Below, one piece after another: positions 1 through 9,531 of a DNA stretch of 64,000 bases (its first letter is position 1; the number at the start of each line of letters is the position of its first letter). The translations under genes and the position numbers were made by a program. Source of the stretch: Duganella sp. BuS-21. GTDB lineage: Bacteria; Pseudomonadota; Gammaproteobacteria; Burkholderiales; Burkholderiaceae_D. The stretch lies in contig CP097466.1 in NCBI GenBank assembly GCA_041874725.1, forward strand, positions 1,674,001 to 1,738,000. Direction: 5' to 3'. The notes under the pieces were generated by a model. That model was not told the DNA's origin, did no database searches, and saw only the letters and a program-made list of their open reading frames with translations.

Positions 1-2
1 CG

Positions 3-686
3 AACGATGAAGCGTTGGCCATCGGCCAGCGGCTGGCGGACAACATCAACCACTGGTGGCGCGCCATGCTGAAGGAAAAGCACGGCCTCGAATGCCACCT
101 TGAAATCGAGTTCGACACGCACTATCAAAAATTCTTCATGCCGACCATACGCGGCACCGACATGGGCAGCAAGAAGCGCTACGCCGGCCTGACCATCAAC
201 GGCAAGGGCGAAGAGGAGGTGATCTATCGCGGCCTGGAAGTGGCGCGCAGCGACTGGACGCCGCTGGCGCAGCAGTTCCAGCAAGGCCTGTTCACGCGCA
301 TCTTCAAGGACGAGCCGTACCAGGATTTCGTGCGCGACTACGCGCAGAAGACCCTGTCGGGCGACTATGACGAACTGCTGGTCTACCGCAAGCGCCTGCG
401 CCAGCGGCTGGACGAATACAAAGTCAACGTGCCGCCGCAGGTGCGCGCCGCACGCATCGCGGACGAATACAACCAGTCGCAGCATCGCCCGCTGCGCTAT
501 CAGAACGGCGGCTGGATCAGCTATGTGATGACCACCGGTGGGCCGGAGCCGCTGGAAGTGATGCGCTCGAATATCGACTACGAACACTATCTGACCAAGC
601 AGCTGCAGCCGATCGCCGATTCGATCCTGCTGCCGATGAACGACAGTTTCAACAGCCTGACCACGGCGCAAGCCAGTCTTTTCTAG
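3..686 (+). CDS. polB: DNA polymerase II (family B), C-terminal part, cut by window start
   Basis: Family B DNA polymerase used in repair and translesion synthesis. The reading frame is open from base 3, so the gene begins before the window and only the last 227 residues are present. The KKRYAGL segment matches the conserved KxY motif of the polymerase B palm/thumb. The C-terminal stretch with GGWISYVMTTGGPEPLEVMR and ending in ASLF closely resembles my recollection of the E. coli Pol II C-terminus. It ends 14 bases before the next gene, so the two are probably co-transcribed. Confidence 0.93.
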   Translation, partial: NDEALAIGQRLADNINHWWRAMLKEKHGLECHLEIEFDTHYQKFFMPTIRGTDMGSKKRYAGLTINGKGEEEVIYRGLEVARSDWTPLAQQFQQGLFTRIFKDEPYQDFVRDYAQKTLSGDYDELLVYRKRLRQRLDEYKVNVPPQVRAARIADEYNQSQHRPLRYQNGGWISYVMTTGGPEPLEVMRSNIDYEHYLTKQLQPIADSILLPMNDSFNSLTTAQASLF

Positions 687-700
687 ATCAAGGAGACCGC

Positions 701-1498
701 ATGAACCATTTCGCCACACTGCACGACGGCAGCAAGTTGCTGCAACTGCCGAATGCCTGGGACGCAGGCAGCGCGCGCCTGTTCGAAAGCCTGGGGGCGA
801 CGGCCATCGCCACCACCAGCGCCGGCGTGGCGTGGGCGCAGGGCTATGCCGACAACGACCATTTACCGGTCGACAACGCGATTGCGGTGGCGGCCAACAT
901 CGCACGCGTGCTGACGGTGCCGCTGTCGGTGGATTTTGAAAACGGCTATTCGTCCGATCCAGAGCAGGTGGCGCGCAACGTGCTGCGCCTGATCGACGCC
1001 GGCGTGGCCGGCATCAACCTCGAAGACGGCAACGACGCGCCGTCGCTGCTGGCGGCGAAGATCAGCGCCATCAAGGCGCTGGCTGCGCAGTCGGGCAAGG
1101 ACATCTTCATCAACACCCGTACCGACGTCTATTTGCGCAACCTGGCGCCGGAAGGCGAGCGCGTGGCGGAAGTGCTGAAGCGCGCGGCGCTGTACCAGCA
1201 AGCCGGCGCCAACGGCCTGTTCGTGCCGGGCATCTGCAAAGTGGAAGAGATCAAGGCGGTGGTGGCCGGCGCCGGCTTGCCGGTCAACGTCATGGACTGG
1301 CCGGGCGTGCCGCCGGTGGAGGAACTCCATCAACTGGGCGTGGCGCGCTTCAGCGCCGGCTCGGGTATCTCCCAAGCCCTGTGGGCGGTCGCCGCCGACA
1401 TGGCCAAAGGCTTCCTCGCCACCGGCAACGCCGGCCCGCTGATCGCCACAGCCATGCCGTATGGCGATCTGCAGGCGCTGTTCGTCAAAGAAGGATGA
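701..1498 (+). CDS. Isocitrate lyase / PEP mutase family protein
   Basis: A 265-residue protein of the PEP-mutase/isocitrate-lyase superfamily (TIM barrel, Mg-dependent C-C or C-P bond chemistry on small carboxylates). LPNAWDAGSARLFESLGATA at the N-terminus, the SVDFENGY segment (acidic metal-binding region), NLEDG and NTRTDVYL are family hallmarks. It is shorter than true isocitrate lyases and resembles the poorly characterised '2-methylisocitrate lyase-like / PEP phosphonomutase' group. The start ATG is preceded by AAGGAG at 690-695. The substrate is not determined by sequence or context. Confidence 0.85.
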   Translation: MNHFATLHDGSKLLQLPNAWDAGSARLFESLGATAIATTSAGVAWAQGYADNDHLPVDNAIAVAANIARVLTVPLSVDFENGYSSDPEQVARNVLRLIDAGVAGINLEDGNDAPSLLAAKISAIKALAAQSGKDIFINTRTDVYLRNLAPEGERVAEVLKRAALYQQAGANGLFVPGICKVEEIKAVVAGAGLPVNVMDWPGVPPVEELHQLGVARFSAGSGISQALWAVAADMAKGFLATGNAGPLIATAMPYGDLQALFVKEG

Positions 1499-1817
1499 TG
1501 CAGACGGTTTGATCCGTCAGTCAGTAGTCATTCCTCAAGGCCGCCCTGGGCCCCGGCTTCTCCATGCACGCCATCCACATGAAAGGCCACCCGCCAGGCC
1601 CGGCGGGTCGCTGGTTCGTGAACCACTTTAAGCAGGCTTGAACCACGGAAAGTGGGGAGGGTATGCGTAGGGGGCGTCGTATCCGAGTCCCTGTGTATTT
1701 CGCTCTATTTTGTCTTCTATTTTCTTCGATTTCCCCCTATTTTCCCCTGCTTTGAACTTTGCTGAGAATTCCCGGTCTAAATAAAAGAAAGCAGGACAAA
1801 ATAGAAGGAGAAATCGA
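1499..1817. other. Intergenic region with nested inverted repeats before the RHH-like gene
   Basis: No gene seen in 319 bp. A GC-rich hairpin lies at 1589-1608 (arms ACCCGCC and GGCGGGT) without a T-run. Close to the next gene are two nested inverted repeats: CTATTTTGTC (1705-1714) with GACAAAATAG (1795-1804), and CCTGCTTT (1746-1753) with AAAGCAGG (1788-1795). They could fold in the leader RNA or act as an operator. Confidence 0.5.
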
Positions 1818-2229
1818 ATGAAATCCACAATGACCCTGCAGGTAGATACCGATACCCTGCTCCGACTCATTTCCCAATTGAAGATGCGTGGTGGTACACA
1901 AGATATGTCGGAAGCAATCAACAGCGCCATCGAATTCTGGATGCGTGAACAATCCAAACTGAGCAAGGGTAGCGACCCCTGCCAGCCTGCGCGCGGAACT
2001 AGCAAAGCACCAAGCACAGTCTCATGCGATGGTCACCGGCGCAACTGCTGCGCTTTCCGATACTTCGGCCATCGCCTTGCTGGCAGCATTGCAGTCACAA
2101 CTCCAGGCACCCGCGCCTGCGCCTCAAGTTCAGCCACCGGCACCGCTGCGGGAACCCGGCACCGGAGAGGGCTGGGATCTGCCGGAACGCCGCAAATTCC
2201 GCTATCGCCTGGAAGACGTGGCCTACTAA
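1818..2229 (+). pseudogene. Ribbon-helix-helix-like small protein, split by a frameshift
   Basis: Two adjacent reading frames look like parts of one gene. The first frame encodes MKSTMTLQVDTDTLLRLISQ and continues to ...SAIEFWMREQSKLSKG, resembling an Arc/ribbon-helix-helix DNA-binding region. From about 1963 the +1 frame gives a plausible helical continuation (PASLRAELAKHQAQSHAMV) and ends ...LPERRKFRYRLEDVAY at 2229. The first frame after about 1965 turns into low-plausibility Arg/Ser/Thr-rich sequence. Start: ATG at 1818, with GAAGGAG at 1804-1810. Either a true frameshift mutation or a base-calling error between about 1960 and 1990. An independent second gene starting at ATG 2029 is the alternative. 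Confidence 0.5.
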
Positions 2230-2355
2230 ACAAACGCCGTCCGCACAACGCTTGATCAATTTCGAAACCGGAATTGACGAAATTCATACAAACACCGGCG
2301 CAGAAAACGGGTAGTCTTCTTGAGGGCCGCGCAGACGGCAAATCAAGGAGACGGA

Positions 2356-3849
2356 ATGATGAAGCGATTGGGGGCGGTTGGGATGTTCGCGTGCGGTCTG
2401 GCCGCGATGCCGGCGCATGCGGTGAAGGTCACGGGCGGCGAGATCGCCGGTGCGCAGGCGGAGGGCGTGAAGTCGTATCTGGGCGTGCCGTATGCCGCGC
2501 CGCCGGTCGGTAAATTGCGCTGGCGTGCGCCGCAAGCGGTGGCGGCCTGGGAAGGCACCAAGCAAGCCACCAGCTACGCGCCCGCCTGCGCGCAGACGGC
2601 CGTGTGGATTACCGGCCCAAAGAGCGAAGACTGCCTTTACCTCAATCTGTGGGCGCCGGAGAAAGCGGCCAAGCTGCCGGTCCTGGTATGGATACACGGC
2701 GGCGGCTATTACGGCGGCACCGGCTCGCAGCCGGGCTTCAATGGCGCCAATCTGGCAAAGCGCGGCGCCATCGTCGTCACCATCAACTACCGCCTCGGCA
2801 TCTTCGGCTTCTTCGCCCATCCTGAATTGTCGGCCGAGTCGCCGCACCGCGCTTCCGGCAATCAGGGCATCCTCGACCAGATCGCGGCGCTGCAATGGGT
2901 GAAGGACAATATCGCGGCCTTCGGCGGCGACCCATCGCGCGTGACCATCTTTGGCGAATCGGCCGGCGGCGAGTCGGTCGCGCTGCTGGTCGCATCGCCG
3001 CTGGCGAAAGGCCTGTTCCAGCGCGCCATCGCGCAAAGCGGCAACGACGCGTTGCCGCTCACCGCCGACGAAGCCGGCCGCTTCGACCGCAAGACGGCGG
3101 AAGCCAACGGCGTCGCCTACGCCAAGGCGGCCGGCGTGTCCAACCTCGCCAGCCTGCGCACGCTCACCGTGGCGGACGCACAGAAGCCGGCCTGGCTGCC
3201 GCGCACCATCGTCGATGGCTACCTGCTGCGTGAAGACCTCACCACCACTTACCGCAACCGTCGCCAGAACGACGTGCCGCTGCTGGTCGGCTGGAATGCG
3301 GAGGAGGGCCAGGACCTGGCGCCCGAGATATTGGAAACCGGCGACTTCACGGCCGCGAACCATCGCAAACTGGTGGCCAAGCTGCTGGGCCACGCCCCAT
3401 CCGACGCCGTGCTGGCCGCCTATCCCGCCGCCGACGACGCGCAGGCCAAGGCCTCCATCAACCAATTGACCACCGATTGGTGGGGCTGGCGCATGACGCA
3501 ATGGGCCGCGTTGCAGGCCAAGCATGGCCGCGCCAAATCGTACGCCTACTTCTTCGCCCACCGTCCTGCCGAACCGCTCACGCCTTGCGGTTACGGTTGC
3601 GGCGCCGGCCATGGCGCGGAGATCCAGTACGTGTTCGGCAATCTGGACGACCGTCCATGGACCAAGGCCGACCGTGCGCTGTCCGAACGGCTGGCCGCCA
3701 CCTGGGTCAACTTCGCCCGCAGCGGCAACCCGGCCGGCAAGGGACTGCCAGCATGGCCTGCGTTCGACGGCTCGGCCGCCTCCGTCCAGCACATCGGCGA
3801 CGTGCAGCCGCCTATCAAACGGCTGCCGGACTTCTCGCCGCCTAAGTGA
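2356..3849 (+). CDS. Secreted type B carboxylesterase
   Basis: Alpha/beta-hydrolase of the carboxylesterase type B family (ester hydrolysis, probably periplasmic or extracellular). Starts at the ATGATG pair at 2356/2359 behind AAGGAG (2345-2350), with a signal peptide ending near AMPAHA (residue 22). Visible motifs: SEDCLYLNLWAP (family signature), WIHGGG (oxyanion hole, residues 112-117), GESAGG with catalytic Ser202, and CGYGCGAGHGAE carrying the likely catalytic His. About 497 residues, usual for the family. It stands alone; its 3' end overlaps the convergent Lrp gene by 8 bp. Substrate unknown. Confidence 0.9.
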   Translation: MMKRLGAVGMFACGLAAMPAHAVKVTGGEIAGAQAEGVKSYLGVPYAAPPVGKLRWRAPQAVAAWEGTKQATSYAPACAQTAVWITGPKSEDCLYLNLWAPEKAAKLPVLVWIHGGGYYGGTGSQPGFNGANLAKRGAIVVTINYRLGIFGFFAHPELSAESPHRASGNQGILDQIAALQWVKDNIAAFGGDPSRVTIFGESAGGESVALLVASPLAKGLFQRAIAQSGNDALPLTADEAGRFDRKTAEANGVAYAKAAGVSNLASLRTLTVADAQKPAWLPRTIVDGYLLREDLTTTYRNRRQNDVPLLVGWNAEEGQDLAPEILETGDFTAANHRKLVAKLLGHAPSDAVLAAYPAADDAQAKASINQLTTDWWGWRMTQWAALQAKHGRAKSYAYFFAHRPAEPLTPCGYGCGAGHGAEIQYVFGNLDDRPWTKADRALSERLAATWVNFARSGNPAGKGLPAWPAFDGSAASVQHIGDVQPPIKRLPDFSPPK

Positions 3850-4357
3850 ACTGGATGCGCTTGCGGTTCTCGGTCGGCTGCATCACGTGATCGAGCGGCA
3901 GTTCGTGGGTGTGCTTGATCTTGCGTAGCGTGACCGTGGACTTCACCTGCGCCACGCCGGGAATGCGCAGGATCTTCTCGGTCATGAACCTGGACAGCGC
4001 GGCCAGGTCGGGCGCCACCACGCGCAGGTGATAATCGGCCCGGCCGGCCAGCGTGTAGCACTCGGTCACCTGCGGCAGCATGGCCACCTCCGTTTCGAAG
4101 CGCTCGCTGGCCGAAGGGCTGTGATGGTCCAGCGTCACCTCGGTGAACGCCATCACGTCCAGCCCCACCGCCACCGGATCGATGATCGCCGCATAGTGGT
4201 CGATCACCCCGCCTTCCTGCAAGCGCAGCACGCGGCGGCTGACCTGCGAGGTCGATAAATGGATCTTGCCGCCCAAGGTGCTGTTGGTCGCCAGGCCATC
4301 GCGCTGTAGCTCCGTCAGCAACTGCAAATCGAACTTGTCGATGGTGGTGATCGTCAT
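3842..4357 (-). CDS. Lrp/AsnC family transcriptional regulator
   Basis: 171-residue regulator with an N-terminal helix-turn-helix (FDLQLLTELQRDGLATNSTL then LSTSQVSRRVLRLQ) and a C-terminal RAM ligand-binding domain (residues about 65-150). I chose the ATG at 4357 because GAGG lies 8 bases upstream; the ATG at 4363 sits only 2 bases from it. It is divergent from the phenylalanine/tyrosine degradation operon, so the likely role is control of that operon in response to an aromatic amino acid. This is inferred from position; the ligand is not shown by sequence. Confidence 0.9.
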   Translation of the reverse strand: MTITTIDKFDLQLLTELQRDGLATNSTLGGKIHLSTSQVSRRVLRLQEGGVIDHYAAIIDPVAVGLDVMAFTEVTLDHHSPSASERFETEVAMLPQVTECYTLAGRADYHLRVVAPDLAALSRFMTEKILRIPGVAQVKSTVTLRKIKHTHELPLDHVMQPTENRKRIQFT

Positions 4358-4417
4358 GTGCATGTCCTCGGAGATTTGTGGGAAATTTGTGCATGGATTA
4401 TACAAAACACTGGCAAA

Positions 4418-4447
4418 AACGCTTACTTTTACCGTCTTTTGAGCGTT
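4418..4447. promoter_or_regulatory. Inverted repeat in the lrp-tyrB divergent promoter region
   Basis: AACGCT (4418-4423) and AGCGTT (4442-4447) form an inverted repeat across an 18-bp T-rich spacer, between the divergent regulator and aminotransferase genes. It is a candidate site for the Lrp-type regulator or another dimer. Inference only. Confidence 0.35.
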
Positions 4448-4486
4448 AAGCTCTTTCTGTTATCACCATAAAAAACAGGAGACCGG

Positions 4487-5686
4487 ATGTTTCAGCACGT
4501 TGAAGCATTTGCGGGGGACCCCATCCTCACGCTGAACGAACAATTCGCCCACGATCCACGGCCGGGCAAGATCAACCTCAGCATCGGCGTGTACCTGAAC
4601 GACGAGCAGCGCATCCCGCTGATGGGCGCCGTAGCCGCCGCCGAAGCGCGGCTGGCGCAATCGTTCCACCCGCATCCCTACCTGCCGATGGCCGGTTCGC
4701 CGGACTATCGCGAGCAGTCGCGCCGCCTGGTGTTCGGCGCGCAGACGGGCGAGCCGCTGGCCGACCGCATCGCCACCATCCAGACGCTGGGCGGTTCCGG
4801 CGCGCTGAAGGTCGGCGCAGACTTTCTCAAAGCCTGGTTCCCGCAAGCCCGTGTCTGGGTCAGCGATCCAACCTGGGACAACCACAAGGGCATCTTCGGC
4901 GGTGCCGGCTTTGAAGTAGGCACTTATCCCTACTACGCGCGCGCCACCCACGGCGTCGCCTTCGAAGCCATGCTTGCCGCGCTGCGCGCGCTGCCGGCCG
5001 GCGACATCGTGGTGCTGCACGCCTGCTGCCACAACCCGAGCGGCGCGGACCTGAACCAGCAGCAGTGGCGCGAGCTGGCGCTGGTGGTCCAGGAGCGCGG
5101 CCTGCTGCCGTTCTTCGACATCGCCTACCAGGGCTTCGGTGAGGGAATCGCCGAAGACGCCTTCGCGATCCGCCACTTCGCCGCACAGAACATCCCGCTG
5201 CTGGTGTCCGGCTCCTACTCCAAGAACTTCGCCATCTACGGTGAGCGCTGCGGTTCACTGCACGTCACCTGCAAGCATCCGGACGAAGCGGCCGTCGTGC
5301 TGGGTCAGTTGCAGTCGGCCGTGCGCAAGAACTACTCCAGCCCACCGGCCTACGGCGCACGCGTGATCAGCACCGTGCTGCAAGACCAGGAATTGCGCGC
5401 ACAATGGGAGGCCGAACTGACCGCCATGCGCGTGCGCGTGAAGCAGATCCGCAGCGAGCTGCACGCGCAACTGCAAGCGAAGCTGCCGGGCGGCGATTTC
5501 GAGTACCTGCGCGTGCAGCAGGGCATGTTCAGCTACACCGGCCTGCCGGTGGAGCAGATCCGCAAGCTGCGCGACGAACACGGCGTCTACCTGATCGACT
5601 CGGGCCGCGTATGCCTGGCCGCGCTGTCGAGTGCGGGCGTGGCGCCGGTGGCGCAGGCCATGGTGCAAGTTATGACGGAGACCTGA
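4487..5686 (+). CDS. tyrB: Aromatic amino acid aminotransferase
   Basis: Class I PLP-dependent aminotransferase, 399 residues, converting tyrosine (and other aromatic or dicarboxylic amino acids) to the keto acid. [20 protein letters not shown] (residues 181-188) and [14 protein letters not shown] with the PLP-binding Lys246 are typical of the AspC/TyrB/PhhC family. First gene of the operon; CAGGAG lies at 4475-4480. Followed 1 bp later by phhB. With PhhA making tyrosine and Hpd using 4-hydroxyphenylpyruvate, this enzyme supplies the middle step, so an equivalent name is phhC. Confidence 0.92.
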   Translation: MFQHVEAFAGDPILTLNEQFAHDPRPGKINLSIGVYLNDEQRIPLMGAVAAAEARLAQSFHPHPYLPMAGSPDYREQSRRLVFGAQTGEPLADRIATIQTLGGSGALKVGADFLKAWFPQARVWVSDPTWDNHKGIFGGAGFEVGTYPYYARATHGVAFEAMLAALRALPAGDIVVLHACCHNPSGADLNQQQWRELALVVQERGLLPFFDIAYQGFGEGIAEDAFAIRHFAAQNIPLLVSGSYSKNFAIYGERCGSLHVTCKHPDEAAVVLGQLQSAVRKNYSSPPAYGARVISTVLQDQELRAQWEAELTAMRVRVKQIRSELHAQLQAKLPGGDFEYLRVQQGMFSYTGLPVEQIRKLRDEHGVYLIDSGRVCLAALSSAGVAPVAQAMVQVMTET

Positions 5687-5687
5687 G

Positions 5688-5996
5688 ATGAAAAAATTCG
5701 ACCCTGCCGCGCTGCCGGAAAAACTGGCGGCCCTTCCTGCCTGGACCGCCGATGCGGACCAGCTGTCCATCACGCGCCACTTTGTGTTTGCCGGTTTCGT
5801 GGAAGCCTTCGCTTTCATGAGCGCGGTGGCCATCACCGCCGAGAAGCGCGACCACCATCCCGAGTGGAGCAATGTCTACAACAAGGTGCGCGTCACCTGG
5901 ACCACCCACGACGCCGGCGGCCTGACGCAGAAGGACATCGACATGGCGCAGTTCTGCGACACCATCGCCCAGAGGTTCGGCCATGCACCTGTCTGA
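5688..5996 (+). CDS. phhB: 4a-hydroxytetrahydrobiopterin dehydratase
   Basis: 102-residue pterin-4a-carbinolamine dehydratase (PCD/DCoH family) that regenerates the pterin cofactor used by phenylalanine hydroxylase. The catalytic signature [15 protein letters not shown] is intact. Length matches the family. Its end overlaps the start of phhA by 14 bp, so the two are translationally linked. Confidence 0.95.
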   Translation: MKKFDPAALPEKLAALPAWTADADQLSITRHFVFAGFVEAFAFMSAVAITAEKRDHHPEWSNVYNKVRVTWTTHDAGGLTQKDIDMAQFCDTIAQRFGHAPV

Positions 5997-6837
5997 CCTG
6001 CCGCCGGGCCAGCGCGACGACTGGACCATCGCCCAGCAATGGGAGCAGTACACGCCCGAACAGCACCAGGTCTGGAAGACCCTGTTCGAGCGCCAGAGCA
6101 AACTGCTGGAAGGCCGCGCCTGCGACGAATTCATCGCCGGCATGCGCGCGCTGCCGATCGCGCCGGACCGCATTCCCGACTTCCGCCAACTGAGCGAAGT
6201 GCTGATGCAGCACACCGGCTGGCAGGTGGTGGCCGTGCCCGGACTGGTGCCGGACGAGGTGTTCTTCGAACACCTGGCCAACCGCCGCTTCCCGGCCGGC
6301 CAGTTCATACGCGGCGCCGACCAGCTGGACTACCTGCAGGAGCCGGACGTGTTCCACGACGTCTTCGGCCACGTGCCGCTGCTGATGAATCCCATCATCG
6401 CCGACTACATCCAGGCCTACGGCGTGGGCGGCTTGCGCGCGAAAGAGAAGGGCGTGCTGGACCTGCTGGCGCGCGTCTACTGGTACACGGTGGAATTCGG
6501 CCTGGTGCAGCAGAAGGACGGCCTGCGCCTGTACGGCGCCGGCATCGTTTCCTCCTACACCGAATCGATCTTCGCGCTGGACGACGCCTCGCCCAACCGC
6601 GTGCGCTTCGACCTGGCGCGCGTGATGCAGACCGACTACCGCATCGACGACTTCCAGGAAACCTATTTTGTCATCCGCGATCTCGACGAACTGCTCCAGC
6701 TGGCGCAAACCGATTTCGCGCCGCTATATGAGCAAGTCCAACAGCGCCCGCTACTTCAGCCGGGCAGCATCCTCGAACAGGATGCAGTGGTCACGCGCGG
6801 CACCGGCAACTATCACAACTTTAAAAAGGAAAAATAA
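5983..6837 (+). CDS. phhA: Phenylalanine-4-hydroxylase
   Basis: Non-heme iron, tetrahydropterin-dependent monooxygenase converting phenylalanine to tyrosine; 284 residues, the compact bacterial form without the regulatory domain. Iron ligands are visible: His125 and His130 in FHDVFGH, and Glu171 in [10 protein letters not shown]. The operon order tyrB-phhB-phhA-hpd gives the full route from phenylalanine to homogentisate. Homogentisate dioxygenase and later steps are not in the window. Confidence 0.96.
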   Translation: MHLSDLPPGQRDDWTIAQQWEQYTPEQHQVWKTLFERQSKLLEGRACDEFIAGMRALPIAPDRIPDFRQLSEVLMQHTGWQVVAVPGLVPDEVFFEHLANRRFPAGQFIRGADQLDYLQEPDVFHDVFGHVPLLMNPIIADYIQAYGVGGLRAKEKGVLDLLARVYWYTVEFGLVQQKDGLRLYGAGIVSSYTESIFALDDASPNRVRFDLARVMQTDYRIDDFQETYFVIRDLDELLQLAQTDFAPLYEQVQQRPLLQPGSILEQDAVVTRGTGNYHNFKKEK

Positions 6838-6838
6838 C

Positions 6839-7906
6839 ATGGCAGATCTGTTTGAAAACCCTATGGGCCTGATGGGCTTTGAATTCGTCGAATTCGCATC
6901 GCCGGTGCCAGGCCTGCTGGAGAACGTGTTCGCGCAACTGGGCTTCTCCAAGGTGGCGGTGCACCGCTCCAAGGACGTGAGCTTGTACCGCCAGGGCGGG
7001 ATCAACTTCATCATCAACAACGAGCCAGGCAGCCCGGCCGCCTACTTCGCCGCCGAACACGGTCCGTCGGCCTGCGGCATGGCCTTCCGCGTGCGTAACT
7101 CGCACCAAGCCTACCAGCGCGCACTGGAACTGGGCGCACAGGCGATGGACATGCAGACCGGCGTGATGGAACTGCGCCTGCCGGCCATCAAGGGCATCGG
7201 CGGCGCGCCGCTGTACCTGATCGACCGCTTCGAAGAAGGCGCCTCGATCTACGATATCGACTTCGAATTCATCGAAGGCGTGGACCGCAACCCTCCGGGC
7301 CACGGCCTGCAGATCATCGACCACCTGACCCACAACGTCTACCGTGGCCGCATGAGCTACTGGGCCTCGTTCTACGAGCGCCTGTTCAACTTCAAGGAAA
7401 TCCGCTACTTCGACATCAAGGGCGAATACACCGGCCTGACCTCGCGCGCCATGACCGCGCCGGACGGCATGATCCGCATTCCGCTGAATGAAGAGGGCAA
7501 AGCGGGCGGCGGCCAGATCGAGGAATTCCTGATGAAGTTCAACGGCGAGGGCATCCAGCACATCGCGCTGCTGACCGACGACCTGAAGACCACCGTCGAC
7601 AGCCTGCGCGCCGCAGGTGTGCCGTTGATGACCGCGCCGCCGGAAACCTACTACGAAATGCTGGACGGCCGCGTGCCGGGCCACGGCGAAAACGTCGAAG
7701 AACTGAAATCGCGCGGCCTGCTGCTCGACGGTTCGGTGGCGGACGGCAAACCACGCCTGCTGCTGCAGATCTTCTCCGAGACCCAACTGGGGCCGGTGTT
7801 CTTTGAATTCATCCAGCGCAAGGGCGACGACGGTTTCGGCGAAGGCAACTTCAAGGCGCTGTTCGAGTCGATCGAGCGTGACCAGAAGCGCCGTGGCGTG
7901 ATCTAA
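6839..7906 (+). CDS. hpd: 4-hydroxyphenylpyruvate dioxygenase
   Basis: 355-residue Fe(II) dioxygenase that converts 4-hydroxyphenylpyruvate to homogentisate. Two vicinal-oxygen-chelate domains. The C-terminal domain has the metal ligands in [12 protein letters not shown] (His), [11 protein letters not shown] (His) and the glutamate of [11 protein letters not shown] start at ATG 6839 ([20 protein letters not shown], the usual N-terminus), 1 bp after phhA, with AAAGGAAA upstream. An in-frame extension to 6668 lies inside phhA and is not coding. Confidence 0.96.
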   Translation: MADLFENPMGLMGFEFVEFASPVPGLLENVFAQLGFSKVAVHRSKDVSLYRQGGINFIINNEPGSPAAYFAAEHGPSACGMAFRVRNSHQAYQRALELGAQAMDMQTGVMELRLPAIKGIGGAPLYLIDRFEEGASIYDIDFEFIEGVDRNPPGHGLQIIDHLTHNVYRGRMSYWASFYERLFNFKEIRYFDIKGEYTGLTSRAMTAPDGMIRIPLNEEGKAGGGQIEEFLMKFNGEGIQHIALLTDDLKTTVDSLRAAGVPLMTAPPETYYEMLDGRVPGHGENVEELKSRGLLLDGSVADGKPRLLLQIFSETQLGPVFFEFIQRKGDDGFGEGNFKALFESIERDQKRRGVI

Positions 7907-7918
7907 ACCTCTGGAACT

Positions 7919-7998
7919 CGTCGTTCCCGCGCAAGCGGGAACCCATGCTGTAGCAGCAAACACGCGGCCTATGGATTCCCGCATGCGCAGGAATGACG
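7919..7998. repeat. REP-type inverted pair of palindromes downstream of hpd
   Basis: Two related palindromic units face each other: one containing TTCCCGCGCAAGCGGGAA near 7923-7940, and a mirror unit containing ATTCCCGCATGCGCAGGAAT near 7975-7994. The arms agree at roughly 24 of 29 positions when one is reverse-complemented. The core resembles the internal modules of the two MITE-like elements at 40.7-41.0 kb but lacks their terminal repeats. It lies right after the hpd stop codon and may help end transcription. Confidence 0.7.
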
Positions 7999-8115
7999 GT
8001 TTTCGAGGCGCCTTAACAGCGTCGCTATCCACAAATCGAGCTATCGTTATCACTAATACTGGAATATCGAACTGAGATTTGCTTGGTTCTGAAACGCTAG
8101 TCGAAAGGATATGCT

Positions 8116-8143
8116 GGTCTTCTGCGCTATGCTGGAGAAGACC
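8116..8143 (+). promoter_or_regulatory. Leader hairpin overlapping the ribosome binding site of the first monooxygenase gene
   Basis: GGTCTTCT (8116-8123) and AGAAGACC (8136-8143) form a perfect 8-bp stem with a 12-nt loop, ending 2 bases before the GTG start at 8146. The Shine-Dalgarno-like GGAGAAG (8134-8140) lies mostly inside the right arm, so folding would limit ribosome access. Confidence 0.55.
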
Positions 8144-8145
8144 CT

Positions 8146-9531
8146 GTGACCAAAAAGATACGCCTCAACGCGTTCAATATGAACTGCGTTGGACACATCC
8201 ACCACGGCTTGTGGAAGCACCCGCGCGACAATTCCGTCGACTACAACAAGCCGCAATACTGGACCGACCTCGCCAAACTTCTTGAGCGAGGTCTGTTCGA
8301 CGCAGTGTTCCTGGCCGATATCGTCGGCGTCTACGATGTACTGGGCGGCGGCATCGAGCACACCGCGCGCGAAGCGGTGCAGCTGCCGGTCAACGACCCG
8401 CTGTACGTGGTGCCCATCATGGCGCTGGCCACCGAGCATCTCGGCTTCGGCGTCACCTGCAACCTCAGTTACGAACATCCCTACATCTTTGCGCGCCGCA
8501 TGGCAACGCTCGACCACCTGACCTCCGGCCGCGTGGCCTGGAATATCGTCACCGGTTATCTGGACAGCGCAGCCCGCGGCGTCGGCCTGAAACAGCAGCT
8601 CGACCACGACGATCGCTACGACCGTGGCGACGACTTCATGGAAGCGTTCTACAAGCTGCTCGAAGGCAGCTGGGAAAACGACGCCGTGCTGGCCGACCGC
8701 CAACGCGGCATCTACGCCGATCCAAAGAAAATCCACCGCATCTTCCACGAAGGCCCGTACTACAAGGTGGACGGCGTGTACAACCTCAGCGAGCCGTCGC
8801 CGCAGCGCACGCCGGTGTTGTTCCAGGCCGGCGCCTCGCAGCGCGGCAACCAGTTCGCCGCGCGCCATGCGGAATGCGTGTTCACCGGCGGGCCCGATCG
8901 CGCGGCCATCGGCAAGATCGTCGCCAACATCCGCGCCGAGGCGGTGCGGGCGGGGCGCGAGGAGGACGATATCAAGGTGTTCTCCGGCCTGACCGTGGTG
9001 ACCGACCGCAGCGAGAAAGCCGCGCAGGAAAAATACGAAGACTACAAGCAGTACGCCAGCGCGCAGGGAACCATGGCGCACATGGTCAGCGGCATGGGCG
9101 TGGACCTGGAGCGTTTCGGCCTGGACGAAGAGATTACCGAGGAAAAGCTGGAGTCCATGTACCCGGATCGCCTGCGCCGGGTGGGCGAAGCGCGCGGACG
9201 ACGTTTTGCGCCGGGCACCACGCGCCGACAACTGCTGGAGACGCGCCGCTTCGGCGTCCAGCATTCGGCCATCGTCGGTACGCCGTCGCAGGTGGCCGAT
9301 GAAATCGAAAAGCTGGTGCGCGAGACCGACCTTGATGGCTTCAACCTTACCCGCACCGTGGCGCCGGAGACCTTCACCGATTTCATCGACCTGATTATTC
9401 CCGAGCTGCAGGAGCGCGGCTTGTACAAGACCGCCTACGAGGAAGGCACGCTGCGCCAGAAGCTGTTCGGCCGGCGCAGCGCCCACCTGCCGGACAACCA
9501 CACGGCCGCTGCGCACCGAATATGGAAATGA
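8146..9531 (+). CDS. Flavin-dependent monooxygenase, NtaA/SnaA/DszA family (copy 1)
   Basis: 461-residue luciferase-like FMNH2-dependent monooxygenase of the NtaA/SnaA/SoxA(DszA) group, whose members oxygenate sulfones, aminopolycarboxylates and similar compounds with reduced flavin from a partner reductase. RLNAFNMNCVGHIHHGLWKH at the N-terminus, LDHLTSGRVAWNIVTGY, and VLFQAGASQRGNQFAARHAE in the second half are family features. GTG start with GGAGAAG upstream. First gene of a 10-gene operon with a peptide-type ABC importer and an SfnB-like flavoprotein, so a sulfur-compound substrate is likely (inference). No flavin reductase gene is present nearby. Confidence 0.88.
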   Translation: MTKKIRLNAFNMNCVGHIHHGLWKHPRDNSVDYNKPQYWTDLAKLLERGLFDAVFLADIVGVYDVLGGGIEHTAREAVQLPVNDPLYVVPIMALATEHLGFGVTCNLSYEHPYIFARRMATLDHLTSGRVAWNIVTGYLDSAARGVGLKQQLDHDDRYDRGDDFMEAFYKLLEGSWENDAVLADRQRGIYADPKKIHRIFHEGPYYKVDGVYNLSEPSPQRTPVLFQAGASQRGNQFAARHAECVFTGGPDRAAIGKIVANIRAEAVRAGREEDDIKVFSGLTVVTDRSEKAAQEKYEDYKQYASAQGTMAHMVSGMGVDLERFGLDEEITEEKLESMYPDRLRRVGEARGRRFAPGTTRRQLLETRRFGVQHSAIVGTPSQVADEIEKLVRETDLDGFNLTRTVAPETFTDFIDLIIPELQERGLYKTAYEEGTLRQKLFGRRSAHLPDNHTAAAHRIWK

